Source: Alligator mississippiensis (lineage: Eukaryota; Chordata; Crocodylia; Alligatoridae). Taken from it: 64,000 nucleotides of DNA. Of this stretch, positions 1-12,742 are shown piece by piece. The position numbers and the translations under genes were made by a program. Each line of letters begins with the position of its first letter. Position 1 is the stretch's first letter. The stretch spans positions 69,839,895 through 69,903,894 of the forward strand of contig NC_081833.1 of assembly GCF_030867095.1 (NCBI RefSeq). Reading direction: 5' to 3'. A model generated the notes under the pieces. The model was not told the origin of the DNA. It ran no database searches and saw only the letters and a program-made list of their open reading frames with translations.

Positions 1-257
1 GGGGCCCAGCCCCTGCTCTGCTCAATGCTCAAGTATTTGATGTTAAGCAGTTATCTGACCAGGGACTGGAACACAGTCAAGTCTATAAGGAATGCAGTGC
101 TTGCCCTGAGGTAATGCATTGGGTGCCAGAATTAGGTTAACATGACCAGGGAACACTTCTGATTGGCCTTGCATAAATAGTAAAGAGAGAGAGAGAAGTT
201 GTTTAGTGTCTGAGTAGTGTATTTGGAGATTATGCTCCTCTAAGAGAGCTGATGTCA

Positions 258-350
258 TTCACTGGCCCCGATTCTCTTCTTGTTTACACTGGTGATTCCA
301 ATGGCTTTAGTGGACTTACTCCTGATTCACACCAGTGTGGAAGCAGAATC
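258..350. mobile_element. Palindromic MITE remnant (type with TTACACTGGTG core)
   Basis: The segment has GATTCT near one end, an AGAATC complement near the other, and TTTACACTGGTGATTCC facing TGATTCACACCAGTG. This arrangement recurs at 812-915 and, in pieces, near 20540 and 23115. It is degraded and no target duplication is visible. Confidence 0.4.
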
Positions 351-811
351 CAGTCTCTGCGAGTTCTGGCTTTCTTTATAAAAATTGGTTTTCAATTTAC
401 CGCTGGAAGTCTGCCGCTTTCATCTTCTTGTGGTCTAACTTTCCTTCCTGACATCATCAGCCCCGCATTGACACTCTTAATGTGCCAGAGTCCTAATCAT
501 CTGCATCCTGGTACCTACAGACATAAGTACATCAGTCCTCACAGCACCACATCTGCAGCCTTCATTGGGAAGGTCATGTCATAATGAAGGAGAATCAGAA
601 AGAGTCATCTTTCTGCCTTACACTAAGCAAGGCAGCTTGCCAAAACATCATTCTCTCTCGAGTTAATCTATTTGTCCATCTTTGCTTCCCTGTAAAATTT
701 CAGCAGATAACTTCCACTGACCTCTCTGATTAAAGGTTTGCAGGGCACAAACTACACCACCGCCTGGGCTCCTTGCTTTGTCTTTATTCAGACCAACTCC
801 CCACTGAAGAT

Positions 812-915
812 GGAGGTCAGATTCTGATCTCAGATACACCAATGCAAATTCAGAACAGTGCTAACGAAGTCTACAGTTACTCCACATTTACACTGATGCA
901 GAATGGTTTGCCTTA
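812..915. mobile_element. Palindromic MITE remnant, second copy
   Basis: CAGATTCTGATCTCAGATACACC is followed by an inverted counterpart, ACTCCACATTTACACTGATGCAGAATGG with shared sub-blocks. It is the same family as 258-350. It lies inside an open frame of about 115 codons that I consider non-coding. Confidence 0.4.
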
Positions 916-1511
916 TGCTATCTGCCCAGAGAAAACCCGAGACGTGTCAGCTACTGAGACTTACATTATAAGACGATCTGCACAAGGTTACTTGTGTTGT
1001 ACAGTAAAAGCCATCATGAGCATTTGTGTTACACTGTCTGATCAGGACCAATTAGAACCATGTGAGCTCCCCACAGAGTCGACAGCGGGTTGTACAGGTG
1101 TTACAGCGTGCAGAGTTTGAAGACAACAGGGATGCACTGGAGTAACTGAAGGCCAAAGTTTTCCCCTGCTGAACTTCTTTTGTTCTTTTTGCTGGTGTTG
1201 AAGAATTAGAAGGAATTCTGTGATCTTAGCATGAGTTTCCAGGGCTGTCAGGTAGAAAAGAGAAGTTTGCATTTGCAAACTGAGTTTTCAGAGGTGAAAA
1301 CTGTTAAGGGGTAACACACCTGGAAACCTCACTACCACTGCTTTTTTTTTTTTTTTTCCCACGGGGTCAGTTTTCAGGGAACAGCTGTGCCATAGAAGAC
1401 ATTTATATTGCTCAAGGCTGTGATAAAAATGTAGGAGTTCAAATGTGCCAAGGAAGACAAGAGCTGTAGTACAACATAGACAGACGGCTCATCGGGGAAG
1501 GCTGTGGCTTT

Positions 1512-2085
1512 GCTCAGATAGGACACTGGCCTGGCAGGTGGGTAACTGGAGTTCTCCACCGCTACCTGTTTGACCTGGGCAGACCACTTGACCTCTCTCT
1601 GCCTATTTGCCCTCTCCAACCCTTTACACATTTTGTCTATTTAGACTCTTAAAGGTGCTTGCAGAGGTAAAAAAACACCCCAAAAACTGGTGCTTTACTT
1701 TAAACTCAGCATGTTCCTGGACCAAACCCTGAGCATGCCCAGAAGAGGCAGCGCATTACTTCAACCCAGCTCACCTAAAAAGCACTTAGTGGGGCTTTTT
1801 AGGTACTTTTATCTAATAGCCGATTGAATCAGCTTCAGCTAAAAGTGCCAAAAAGCCCCACTGAAGCACCCAATCTTTACAGATGCTGCAGAGCCAGGCT
1901 GAAGTAGCATGCTACTTCTTCCAGTAAAGCATGGTTTTGGGGATTTTTTAATGTCTGCAAGCAGCCTAAGCTCTTGGAAGGGCAGCCACCATCTCTCACT
2001 ATATACAAATGCAGCACCCATTGCAATGGGGCCTCAAGTTTTGCTGAAAGCCTCAAGTTGCTACTATAAATAATATGACGGATAA
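1512..2085 (+). mobile_element. tRNA-derived SINE with MIR-like body, interrupted by a MITE
   Basis: The left part (1512-1650) has a degraded tRNA-like head, then TGACCTGGGCAGACCACTTGACC and a TTTGTCTATTTAGACT motif. The right part (1971-2085) resumes with AGCTCTTGGAAGGGCAG, then GCACCCATTGCAATGGGGCC and a TACTATAAATAATA tail. This order matches sauropsid SINEs as I know them. The two halves join cleanly if 1651-1970 is removed, so the inner block is a later insertion. Confidence 0.65.
1651..1970. mobile_element. Long palindromic MITE nested in the SINE
   Basis: The outer arms GGTGCTTGCAG...AAAAACACCCC and GGGGATTTTTTAATG...CTGCAAGCAGCC are inverted repeats. Inner arms pair around TAGTGGGGCTTTTTAGG and CCAAAAAGCCCCACTGAAG, so almost the whole element folds on itself. 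Any target duplication is decayed. A related copy lies at 44772-45061. Confidence 0.7.
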
Positions 2086-5000
2086 TATTCACACAAGGAT
2101 TCTTTCAAAGCTGGGAAAGGACAGGGGACAGAAAGTGCCCAACCACCCGTAAATCTATTAGCACAACTTATAAAGCCTGCTTCGCCGCAGCACGTTTGCC
2201 TTATGAAATGCTCACTGGGATCAAACAGATGTATTGAGGACGGGATCACCGGTATCCACAGAGGTTACAGCAATATAGAGGACTCTCAACATATTGAACA
2301 AATCAGAAGAGGCAGAGATCAAATAAAAATGCTAGAGACTTGTGGCTGACACTCGTGATGATTTAGCAGCGAGCCCTGTTTGACAGCTTTATCCTCTGGC
2401 TGTTTTAATTCTGGTTGGGCTGAAGTTTGGAGTAAAAGGTTCTCAGCCAAGATGGGAACATTCATTATTGCCTAAGAATTGATTTAAATAGGTTTAGATA
2501 TTTTTATACAGGGAGCATCAAGAGCAAGTATTTTAGTATAAGTGTCCTAACCTAGAAACATGAATAGTACCCATATAGTCCTGCATTTCATTCAAACGGC
2601 TGTTGTAATGGAAGCAAATCTCAGTGATAGTAAACAGCAATGGCTGTTATTTTGATGGTAAAGAACTAGCAAAACTTATCCCCTAATGAGGACGCATTTA
2701 GCCAGTGCTGCAGAACTGAATGAATTTTAAACAATCTGAGTAATTAAGTAAACTAAACTCTACCTTTGATTTTATACATACACCCATAGTGGTGACATTA
2801 AATTGATTTGCACTGATTCAACTGGGAACAGAATGGACTCTAATATCCATTGAGCATGTGGACATAGAGGCAAGATCTGAGACAGATTCTTTGCTTTCTT
2901 TCATATAGGAAAGTTGTCATTCAGAAAATTGTCTCTACTGGGAACTATAGAAGACAACAGTAGAAGACAATATTTAAGACCCAAACCACTGAAAAAGCTC
3001 TTGTATGCTCATAAGAGAGTTTTTTCACAAATGCTTCAAACTTGAAGCTCACTGAAGACACCCATTTTGTCTCATTCTCTTAACACACAATTGAACGTAT
3101 GGAGTTGCAATGGGTGAGAAGCACTTTCAGTGGAGCACTAAGAAATGTTAACAACCACCAATAGAAAGTGTGAAAGAGAGTGCAACAATATCTACAGTTG
3201 TGCTACCATAATACTGGGAGGTGTAACAAAGGCCTCCAACTATTACACAGTAAAGAGCAAAACTCCCTAGCTAAAAACCAAATAATCTCATTCGCCATCT
3301 TGATTCACAAAGTATTTATGTACAGATACCATGTGAGAGGAGGATGCTAGCTTTACTGAAAAAGCCAAGTACTTTTAAGCGGTACTTAATGACAAGTTCT
3401 CATAGCAGGTATCAGCCAACTCCAAAGTAGAAAAACATGTTTTAGCCACAGGTCAGACCCTACACACCAGAGCTGCAAAAAAACAACCAACAAAAAACCC
3501 ACATCGTGATAGAAAAGTTAAAACAGTAAGGAAAGGATTGTATATGAATACATGCACATAAAGTGCTACATCCACTATAGCCAAAACATATGGGTATGCA
3601 TGGGACACCAGCCTGTAAATTCAAGTACAGTAGAATAAGTTTTGGTGTAAAAGCTCCCTGTATTGGTAACAGTTGTATTTTATTTGTGGTGTCAATGTAA
3701 CATAAGGGGCAGTAGAGCCGCTTCCTCACCATAAAAAGCCCTAAAGACTCGGGAAGACCAAATCTTAGCATTCCCCAGGAAGCTGCAAATCTGTAAGGAA
3801 AGAGGGCCTGGTAGGAACAAAAGGCCCAAACAGACATACACTTTAAAAGCAATTTTAGGGATGAATTGCACAGGTGCAAAGGTACACCCCTAATGCTAAA
3901 GAAAGTCTTTCCTGACATGGAAGGCACCCAAGTTCTGCTCAAGGAGGATGGATAATACCAGCTTGTAACCAGCATCACAAGCACTATCCTATACTACTTT
4001 TAAAGTAATAAATCATGAAACTAAGTTCAAAATTATGAGATTACAAAGAAAAAAAATTGGGAAGTTTTTTGTTTGCATGTTGGTTCTTCGTTGTTTTCTG
4101 GACACATTCGGGTCATATTTTTGATCTCCTCTCCACAGCTCCGAGGGCTTCTTAAAAAGACTTATGCAAGTGTCTCAGCAAGTGACTTCAGGAACAAAGG
4201 CTTTAAGAAAAACAGCAAATATTGCAGGACTCGTGATAAAATCATGAGACTTAGCAAGGTGGTTGTGTGACTTGCAGAGTTAATTATTTGGTACTCTGCT
4301 AACCCATGGAGTGAATGCTCCTGGTTTCCAAGAAAATGCTGTTTGTTCTTAAATCAGAACTACACAACATGCATCCAAATAAGGACCATTTTACAAAAGC
4401 ACCTAACGACAGAATGAAACAGCTAAATTTCATTTTGTTTTTATCCTGCATGGCATGGCTGAAAGGCTGCTGTATTCACTTCCTGCTCTACAGCTCCCTC
4501 AGACCTACTGCACCCATATTTTTACCTGCTTCTATGAAGCGTGTGTGTAGAATAATGGCCCGTACACTTTGCCAACGCTGAGGTGTTGGGTATCATGGCT
4601 GTCCGCCTGGTACTCAGAACATTTTACAAAATATCTGTTCCTTAAATATGAGAAAGGGGTTGACCCTCAGAGTAGAGGAAAAAAAGCAATTACATTCTGT
4701 CTTTTTATACTGCGGTCATATTTGAAAAATGGGTCAGATCCTCAGCTGGTCTCAGAAGCGACACACGTGGTGCACCCATTTATGTAGGTTGGGGTTTTCC
4801 TACTACCAGTTCACCTAGTACTCTAAAACAAGGCAGTTTCTACTCTTTAATCATTAGAAAAAATGGCATTTTGCAGACTAGCAGCAGAACTGCTTCCCTA
4901 GATGTTTTCAGCAGGGCAGGCCCTTGGAACTGGACCCTGAGCATTAAGAAGGAGGACACCACATAACTACCACCTCAAACAGGTTTCATGTTCTACTTTT

Positions 5001-5410
5001 TGATGGTGTGAACAAGAATCCTCCCCTTGCAATAGAAGCCTCCTGCCTTCTTTCCCCCCGGGGATTCAGAGCACCCATTTCACCGTGCATCATACCCAAG
5101 AGACTGCTGAACAGTGGTAGCAGCCAGAAGATGAAAGCAGAAGCAATCAGATTCTGCACCTTGCTTTTACCCCCACTAGTTGCTCTGTCACCATATTCCT
5201 TTCCGCGTTTCCCTACATCATACAGTATGCAAAGCAGCTTGTTTTCCAGAAGCTGTGTTGTGCAACAGCAAATGTAATCAGAGGCATCAAGGGGCGGAAA
5301 GGTTACATGGCATTTGCCATGCAATAAAAAGAGGTGAATCACTGTGAATACAACTGAATCTATTCCCCCCTTCAATGCACACAGAAATTTTTCATAAACA
5401 ACAACAACAA
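2086..5410. other. Intergenic, nothing recognised
   Basis: AT-rich single-copy-looking sequence. The longest open frame, minus 3460-3984 (174 codons), has no recognisable domain and is compatible with chance. No RNA gene or repeat could be supported here. Confidence 0.5.
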
Positions 5411-5490
5411 CAAATAATACCTAATTGCCCTAACAGCAACCTTCATCTAAGGTTTTCAAAGTACTTTAAAAACCCTGGGCCTATTCCTGC
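5411..5490 (+). mobile_element. SINE fragment (MIR-like body, reverse sense)
   Basis: AATAATACCTAATTGCCC followed by CATCTAAGGTTTTCAAAGTACTTTA resembles the reverse complement of MIR/CORE-type SINE bodies, in which AATAATACCTAGC leads to CATCT, AAGGATCTCAAAGC and ACTTTACAAA. Only a short, diverged piece remains. Confidence 0.4.
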
Positions 5491-5745
5491 CTCTAATGAA
5501 TGCAAAGACCGGGACCTGAATAATCAATTCAGTCAGTATTACAAGACCTCCATGTTGCTTGAGACTATGGTCAGTAGGAAGTTGTGTGACTGTGTAAACT
5601 TGTTAACTTTATGGACAGGGCTCACTTAATAACTAATCACCTGGTAATCCATCTGGCCTGGCTTAGCAGGTAAAAGGAAGAAAACTAAATTATAACCCAT
5701 GACACTGTGCTGCTGCTACTGCTGGCCTCCTCTCTTTTGGATGAA

Positions 5746-5770
5746 AGTAGTAGTAGTAGTAGTAGTAGTA
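5746..5770 (+). repeat. (AGT)n microsatellite
   Basis: About eight uninterrupted AGT/TAG units follow GGATGAA. Confidence 0.95.
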
Positions 5771-5955
5771 TAGGCGTATACAGCCACAGAGACCAGACAC
5801 AACTGGACTTCACTGAGAGCAAAATGAAATCCACAGCCAGGCAAAGTAATAGCCTTCCCCCTCTGACCCTATTAATCCAACATAAATTGCCTAACATTAT
5901 TATTATTAACTTATTATAATGACCATAGTAGAGGAACGTCTTCTTTGAGGATCAG

Positions 5956-6210
5956 TGGGTACATCTATATGTGCGCTTTAATGTGCAGTAGCCTATTCTA
6001 TGGTGCATTAAAGCAACGTGCAAAAAAGTCCTGTTACGCTAATGTGCCGTAAAATAGGCTACTGCACATTAAGCATCACCTAAAAAGCATGCACTTGCAC
6101 TGCTGCGCATTAGTGCAACCCACTGCTCATTAATGAGGTACCTCACATTGGAGGTACTAAATTTAATGTGCATTAGGAAAAGTGCATTAATGCATGTGTA
6201 GATACACCCA
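5956..6210. mobile_element. MITE with TGGGTACATCTA ends
   Basis: The element starts TGGGTACATCTATATGTGC and ends with the complement TGTGTAGATACACCCA. Internally a perfect 15-bp inverted repeat, GTGCAGTAGCCTATT and AATAGGCTACTGCAC, flanks the centre, and the motif GCATTA/TAATGTGC is repeated many times. It is 255 bp with no open frame. Related ends occur at 12743-12955 and 23754-24046. Confidence 0.75.
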
Positions 6211-7279
6211 ATAAGGAACAGAAAGGCAGGATGTGTTTATGAGAGAAGCTGCTAAACAGGCTAAAAGGACATGGGTAAGAGTAACACACAGGAAAGAGGG
6301 CATGTAGACAGATCCTCAGCTGGTGTGACTTGTCACAGCTCCAACACAATTATCAATCTTGTGAGACGAAACAGAGGGATCCAGGGGATGGATCTAGAGG
6401 GGCTCTGCAACAGGCAAAGCAGATGACCCAAGACTGCACTTTTTTCTCTAATGTTCTGGTAAAAAATAAAACGTTTGCCTCAAAATCAGAGTAAAAGGAA
6501 TTCCCTGAAAGTGGGGATTTATTCAGGCCTGGTGCTAAAATGTTAAGCCCACGTGAAGTGTTGTCAGAAGTTCAAAGGGGTGCTGGATTTGCCCTCACAT
6601 AAGGAGCTGTGTAACACACCAATTTGCTTGCAAAACTTACTGAATTCAGAACAGCAATGACCAATGTAACAGCTGGGATGTAGATAAAGCAAGAAAGTGA
6701 ACTACTGAATGAATGATGAGATTAACAAGAAAAGAAACATTCGGTGGGTGTCAAAACAAAACGATATAGATCAGCAGGTTTGAGGCTGTAAACAGCACTC
6801 AATATGGAAAAATTGTAAGACGGCTGCATTGTGACTGACGTCAAGGCAAATGCGATTAGAAACTGAGAGCAAAAGAGTCCATCCAAATTCAGTTCCATTC
6901 CACTGCGAGGTCAGCAGGTGACCTCTGGGTAGAAATACAAGAGGTAATTTAAAAACCTCAAGGATTGATGGAATCCAGAACGGTTCGCAGTGGTGAAATG
7001 ATTGAGAACTTTTGGCACGTTACCAGTCATTTAGCAGAACAACAGCAGAAGCTCCATTTCATTTTTTAAATCATATATATATATATAGGAAAGCAATTTT
7101 CCCCCCCAAACGATCTAGCTGAAATCAGCCACATCACAGCAGAGGCCATCTGCTCTACTGCTTTTTCTTGAAGTGAGATAGGTGCAGCTTATATTAATTT
7201 TATTTTCTTTATTAGGGTATACACATGTCGAACACACCAGCTCCTCAGTATCTGGATGCCAGTGCACAGACAGAAAGAA

Positions 7280-7545
7280 CGATTCAGTGATTAGCGTGTT
7301 AGCCTTAGCTGTAGGAAACTCGAGTTCAGTTCCCTGCTCTGCCATATATGCCCCATGCAACATTTGACAAGTCATAAAAGGGCTTTTTGTGGATCTGGGC
7401 CTAATTCCAAGGTAGCTGTCTAAGTCCCACCTCAACATTGCAAATTAGACACCTAAAATTCCTATTGGGATCTGGATCTTAGTATCTCTGTGTTTCAGAT
7501 CCTCATCTCTATGTTGGGGATAAGAGCACTGATCTACCACAGATA
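7280..7545 (+). mobile_element. tRNA-derived SINE, MIR-like
   Basis: GATTCAGTGATTAGCG (A-box region) is followed by GAGTTCAGTTCCCTGCTCTGCC (B-box, 7322-7343). The body has TTGACAAGTCA, then CTCTGTGTTTCAGATCCTCATC and GGGGATAAGAGCAC. That order matches tRNA/MIR SINEs. It is degraded and unlikely to be transcribed. Confidence 0.75.
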
Positions 7546-9569
7546 TATATATACACCACTGGCACTAGTGACAAAGCTATCCTTTTTAGACCTTGACAGG
7601 CTGAGAACTGTTGGTCCAGATGCTCAGATGACACAAGTCAGGTAAGTTCCACTGAATTAAATGAAGCTCATTGATTGAAGTTACCCAAAGGCCTGGCCAA
7701 GTCGGCTGAATGGGTGGAACATGGGTGAACAGCGACATGTACAAGGTGCCATTTTGCAGTGTTGAATGAACATTTCACAATGTTGAAATGAGCAGGAAAG
7801 TAACGTTTCACACTTGCCTGCAGGCAGCAGCGGATCCAGGAGCTGTGCTGTATATACACAGCAAACTCATTGAGTTCACCAGCTGATTGGTGCAAGCTTT
7901 GGCTGGAGGCACTGTTTTCTCACGGTTCTTATACCCAGCAGGTGAGTGCCACCGCTTCTCATCCAACTCCTTCCCCTGCTGCTGAATTTGAAGTGGGGGA
8001 AGGGAGGAGGGTGAATACCAGGGGTGCAGAGCTCACCACACATGCATGGCAGAGTCAAAGGAGGGGGTATATCCACCCTTGACTCCAGACAACACATTTG
8101 ATCCAAATGCCTGTAAAAAGAAATATTAAATTAAAAATTAAAAGATGTTCTACATGGTCTCCTGAGAGTAATTAAACCAGACATTATTTGTGGGATGTTG
8201 ACAAAAATCCTCTTATTTAATGCTAATATAAGGCAGGGAGCTATCCACCCACCCCAAAGTGTGTATTTTCAATCCCAGTTTAATATTAATAAACTGATTT
8301 TTATTTTGTAAACTAAATCAATATTCTGTAAGCAGGACTCAAGAAGACCAGGAAATTGGAAAATGTTAACAAGAAATTAATCACAAAGTCATGTTTATGA
8401 AATATTAATTGCTAACAATATTAATGGGTGCACTTCATATCTGTATTTGTTCTTACATCTATTCACTCACAAAATGCATGTCCTGTGTATCTCAAAAGAG
8501 ATGGGGAGGTTTGCGGAGGGAGCATCAGAAGAGATTGGCGACATACTTTGGCATGAGTCGCTATTGAGTATAAAAAGCATTTGACAACTGTTAATTGGAT
8601 TCAAGGTAGATAAGAAGCCTTGCATAACTGCTAAAAGGTGAATAGATTTTGCTCAAAAATTGTACACACATAGACTCTTCCAAATTGAAAAGACAACAAA
8701 ACAGCCAGGTGTGAAAAGATTCTTTAGTTTATGTGAAGATGGCCATAGGATGCAAGTCTCCATGCAATAACAACTGTGGCATTCATTACCAGGCAGACTC
8801 TAGGGCATATTACACCATGAAAAGGTACTTAAAAAAACCAACAAAAAAAACTTATTAGCTCCAAACCATGGTTTGAAGGCTCGAAAGTGCTTGTCTCTAT
8901 TCTGCATCGTGCTGTTTTAACTGCCGCACTGAAAAGCTTGCATCCATCTGACATGATCTACCATCAAAGAAGTGCTTAAGCAGAAGATACTTGAAAATGT
9001 TAACTGAAAATTACACTCTAAAACAGCTTACAATGCTCAGGTGAAGATGATTGTTTCTCTTCCATATTTGCACTTTGCACATTGAAGAAGTTACTCCCCC
9101 CCACCCCTCCATGAGTGCTATTGGGATACTCAGTGAGTGAAAGTTCACTGTGCTAGCTTATAGCACCAAGGGCAAGCATCTGTAACAGTATGAAGTTCAA
9201 AGCTGGTCTAGCATTTCACCAAAATCACTGTGAACAATCCTTAACTAAGATTTACATGAGCTGGTGAGGGGGGGAAAGAGACAACAGTTCACTCTATTAT
9301 TCATTCATCCCACTATACACTGGTTCTTTTACTCCAATATGCAGTTTACCAGGGGGAAAGGGAAGCTTCAGAAATTTCTGCATTTCCAAGAATATTTTTT
9401 TCACCCACTTGAAGTCATCCTTGGACTCTGACACTTGTAAAAAGATGCCAGCAAAAGCACTTGTGCTTGCAAACCTGCACAACTGGGACTGCAAACCAAC
9501 TATTGTGAGCGGTCAGCTCTTAGCGTGTAGGCACAAAAAGGCCCTGGAAGGAAAAATTTGATTGTGATT
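7546..9569. other. Intergenic, little recognised
   Basis: No gene supported. The stretch around 7827-8075 begins CAGCGGATCCAGGAGC, which could be the end of a decayed hAT element, but no matching opposite end was found. The remainder is AT-rich. Confidence 0.4.
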
Positions 9570-9992
9570 GTACAGGTCAAAGGAGCAGGGGCTGAAAGAC
9601 TTAGGACTGTTTGGACTAGAGAAGAGACAACTCAGAGGGGACTTGGTGGCGGCCTATAAGTATATTGGGGGTGTAACATCAGTGTCTGTGGGAGCATTTG
9701 TTCACCAAGGCCCCCCCAGAGGAGCATAAGAAATGATGAGCACAAACTGATTGAAGATCACTTCAGACTGGACATAAGGAAAAAACTTCTTTACAAGTCG
9801 AGTGCCGAGGGCCTGGAACAGACTCTCCACAGAAGTGGTACAGTCACCCACCCTAATGATCCTCAAAAAGTGTCTTGATGCACATCTTGCTGGGGCCATC
9901 TGACCCCAGCAGTCTTTCCTGCCTGAGTGCAGGGGGGCTGGACCTGATGATCTGTAAAGTCCCTTCCAGTCCCTAACAACTATGAAACTATC
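9570..9992 (+). mobile_element. CR1 LINE, 5'-truncated 3' end
   Basis: The frame fragments encode the C-terminal CR1 pattern (LEKRQLRGDLVA-like, then FRLDIRKK). They are followed by a typical 3' UTR: CTTGCTGGGGCCATCTGACC, CAGTCTTTCCTGCC, GGACCTGATGATCTGTAAAG, CCCTTCCAGTCCCTAAC and a final CTATGAAACTATC. Frameshifts and the short length show a dead copy. The 3' terminus style suggests a crocodilian. Confidence 0.85.
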
Positions 9993-10284
9993 ATTTTCAA
10001 GGGCACAGCTGAAGGCCATAGCCAGACATTTGGCCCAGAAATGCAATACAAACATGACAGTGCAAGCAAGTGCTCACAGGCCTTGCTTTAAGCCACCTAA
10101 ACCTACATTGAGAGCAGTGCATGTAGGTGTTTGCTGCTGCCAGAAGTGGCATGAGCAACCCAAGGTAACCAACTTGGGGATGGGGGAAAGGCATTAGCGG
10201 GCCCCTTTAGAGGTAAACTAACTGTAGATGGGGCACACCATTTAAGGCGATTTAAGCCCTGTGAATGCCTGCACACCTGGGTAT

Positions 10285-10327
10285 TTAGATCAGCCTAACC
10301 TTGGTTAGGTCAATCTAAATCTAATGC
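10285..10327. repeat. Hairpin TTTAGATCAGCCTAAC / GTTAGGTCAATCTAAA
   Basis: Two 16-bp arms, 13 of 16 pairing, flank CTTG. They probably form the core of another small palindromic MITE whose outer limits I could not fix. Confidence 0.5.
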
Positions 10328-10359
10328 TTGTAAATAGCCTGAGTGTTGAAGTTAATACA

Positions 10360-12483
10360 CCATAAGCAAAAGCACTGGGCACCGGGATATAAGTTGGATC
10401 TGGTCACGTCTAACAGACACTTACTTAACTCACATTCCTGTGCCTCCAATTTTGTGGCACTCTGGGATCCTTTTTAAATAACAAGCAATAGCCTGTGCTA
10501 CCCTCTCCCCCAAATACACAAATAGTTGTCTTTGGATTAGGACCCTGTGAAGGCATCCATTCATACACTGTCCCCTCTCTGTGTATCCAATGCAAATACT
10601 AAAAGGTCCAAGAAATGAGATGTATTAGCAGCATCATATGAATTTGTTTTAATACAAACTAAGGTAGGTTCTTGTCCTCAACATCTCTATAAAAACAATA
10701 TAATGGTATCAATACCAACTCTAAAGAAACCACCCCATGTATTTAAGTTCCTGGAAATAACATGATCCTTGAATGGCTAGCAAGTTCCACTTGGACACTT
10801 CAGTCGCCTTCGAAATCCAAAACCTACAGTGATTGCCTCCGTGTCAGGTGTAAAACATTCCCAACTTCTGCATGCCATGCATATAAGCATTACAAATACT
10901 AAGGTCATCCTGTGGCAACAGTTGAATGCTTTTCCCTAGGGCAGGACCAGGAAGGTAAGGCATCCTCTTAGAGGTTTAACTAAACTATAGCCCAGACTTT
11001 AAGTCAAACTTGTGGCTGTGTTTGGCAAGATTAAACTTTTGTGGTTAACCCCCTTTTCCATATTGCATCAGTCACATGCCTTCTACAACAGCAAACAGAT
11101 ACAGATCCAAAGCCAGGTAGGACATTGCCATATGAGGACAAATTCAGAATAGTTGATTATTTGGTATTGAAAACACTTTCCAATTTTAAAACCAAATTCT
11201 GAGATGTGCTGAGAACACTCAGGATCTATTGAAAGCTAGTCGGGCTCACCATCTTACAGGGGAATGTCCTAAAGCAATTATATTTTGAAGCCAATCTCTT
11301 ACCCTCTCCCACTCTTTCTAGAGAGGTATCCAACCAATATGTTATGACTTCTGCTCTAAAAAGGCCCATGTGACAGAAGGCCAGAAGTGGGACCTTGCTG
11401 ATGTACTGCTGTCTACCTTTCTTTCTCTTTTAGATCTCCTTCTGATCCCATCACACCTTACTGCCAGTGCAGTGGGAGCTCCCCCTGCACCGGCAAGTAG
11501 CAAGCTCCTGCAGCCGGAAGCCCCCTCAGCTGACAGGGCTCCCAGCCATGGGGGCTCACCTGGCCACACATTCAATTAGTGGCATTATAGGAACCAGCTA
11601 CAAACTTATTATGCATTTTCTGAGTAATAACTTTTTGGCTTATTCCTCATCTTATCAGATCATTAATGGATTGAACGTGCAGCTGGGTTATAACTTAAGA
11701 CATGATTAAGTGGTTATTCATAGCTTATATGCAAGGTGTGGCAGGAGCCAAGGGGAAGAAACTTTGCCACACATTGCAAAGAAGACGCTGAACATTTTGA
11801 TGTCTTGGCAGCACCCTTTACTCTTCTCTTGATGTGCACTTATCCAAGGCTTTAGGAGAATAGCTTCTTTCACTGTCATTTCATTGAGTCATATATAGGG
11901 TGAAAAGTGAGGGAGGGCTCTTATTGACCCAGAAAAAAAACCCCAAAACCACTGAAACCTCAACAATGGTCTTTTAATAAGCTCACACTAAAGGTCATCC
12001 ACTTTATCAAGCCACAACACTAGCTCAGGAAGAAGCCAATTGACTCTCAAAGCCAGAGATGCCTAAATATGCACACAGGGTTTGGCGGCATGAGTAGAAC
12101 CAGCAATGCCAGCACTTTTTGCCATTCTGCTGAAGGGAGGAATAAAGAGTACAATGTACAAGGGAAAGAGGATGTGTGTGCATGCATGTATATGTACAAT
12201 AAAAGCAGAAGTTCTGAATGCATTTTATGTACATGTACACAGAACTTACTATAGCAGGGCCTGTAACTGCAAGTGAAATCCAGCTGAATTTTTGGTGTTT
12301 GCTTGTTTACCCTCCTCAGTGCTCATCCAAAGTAAAGGTTTCACTCTCTCTCTTGTGCCAACACGTAAACCTTCCTGTATTCTGTTCCCAAGGTCACTAC
12401 TACAGCATCAGAATTTAAGCCCAATGCCCCTTGCTATAGTTAATCACAATGCATCAAGTGTACCAAAATGCATTAACATGTCT
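10360..12483. other. Intergenic, nothing recognised
   Basis: No exon, RNA gene or repeat boundary could be supported. Short open frames near 11340-11580 lie in a slightly GC-richer patch and look random. Confidence 0.4.
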
Positions 12484-12491
12484 GGAACAGG

Positions 12492-12736
12492 CAGGGCTGT
12501 CCCTAGGGGGTGCAGAATTGGGGTGACAGCCCCGGGCCCTGTGCTTTGGGTGACCCTGCGGGCAATGCTGTACAGGACCCACTGTGGCCACTACACACCA
12601 CCGCTGCCAAGTGCCACTGGTTCTGCTGCCGCCTTCGGCCGCTCGCCACCCGTACCCCCTCCCTGCTGTAGACACTGTCACTAGCTTCTGCGGGCAATCT
12701 CCACCCCAGCCCTGCACACCCCTAGGGATGGCTCTG
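12492..12736. mobile_element. Non-autonomous hAT element, 245 bp, perfect 8-bp TSD
   Basis: Ends CAGGGCTGTCCCTAGGGG and complement of CCCCTAGGGATGGCTCTG are terminal inverted repeats. The octamer GGAACAGG flanks the element on both sides (12484-12491 and 12737-12744). The body is GC-rich compared with its surroundings. It has no transposase. Confidence 0.88.
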
Positions 12737-12742
12737 GGAACA

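Noticed and set aside
3460..3984. Minus-strand open frame of 174 codons
   Set aside because: No recognisable family and no splice context; one such frame in 64 kb is expected by chance.
5956..6210. CRISPR-like repeated short motifs (GCATTA units)
   Set aside because: Spacing is irregular, the DNA is vertebrate and the units are parts of a MITE palindrome.
7280..7345. tRNA gene
   Set aside because: The A- and B-box-like text belongs to a SINE head and the cloverleaf is not intact.
7827..8075. hAT element beginning CAGCGGATCCAGG
   Set aside because: No opposite terminal repeat or target-site duplication could be found.
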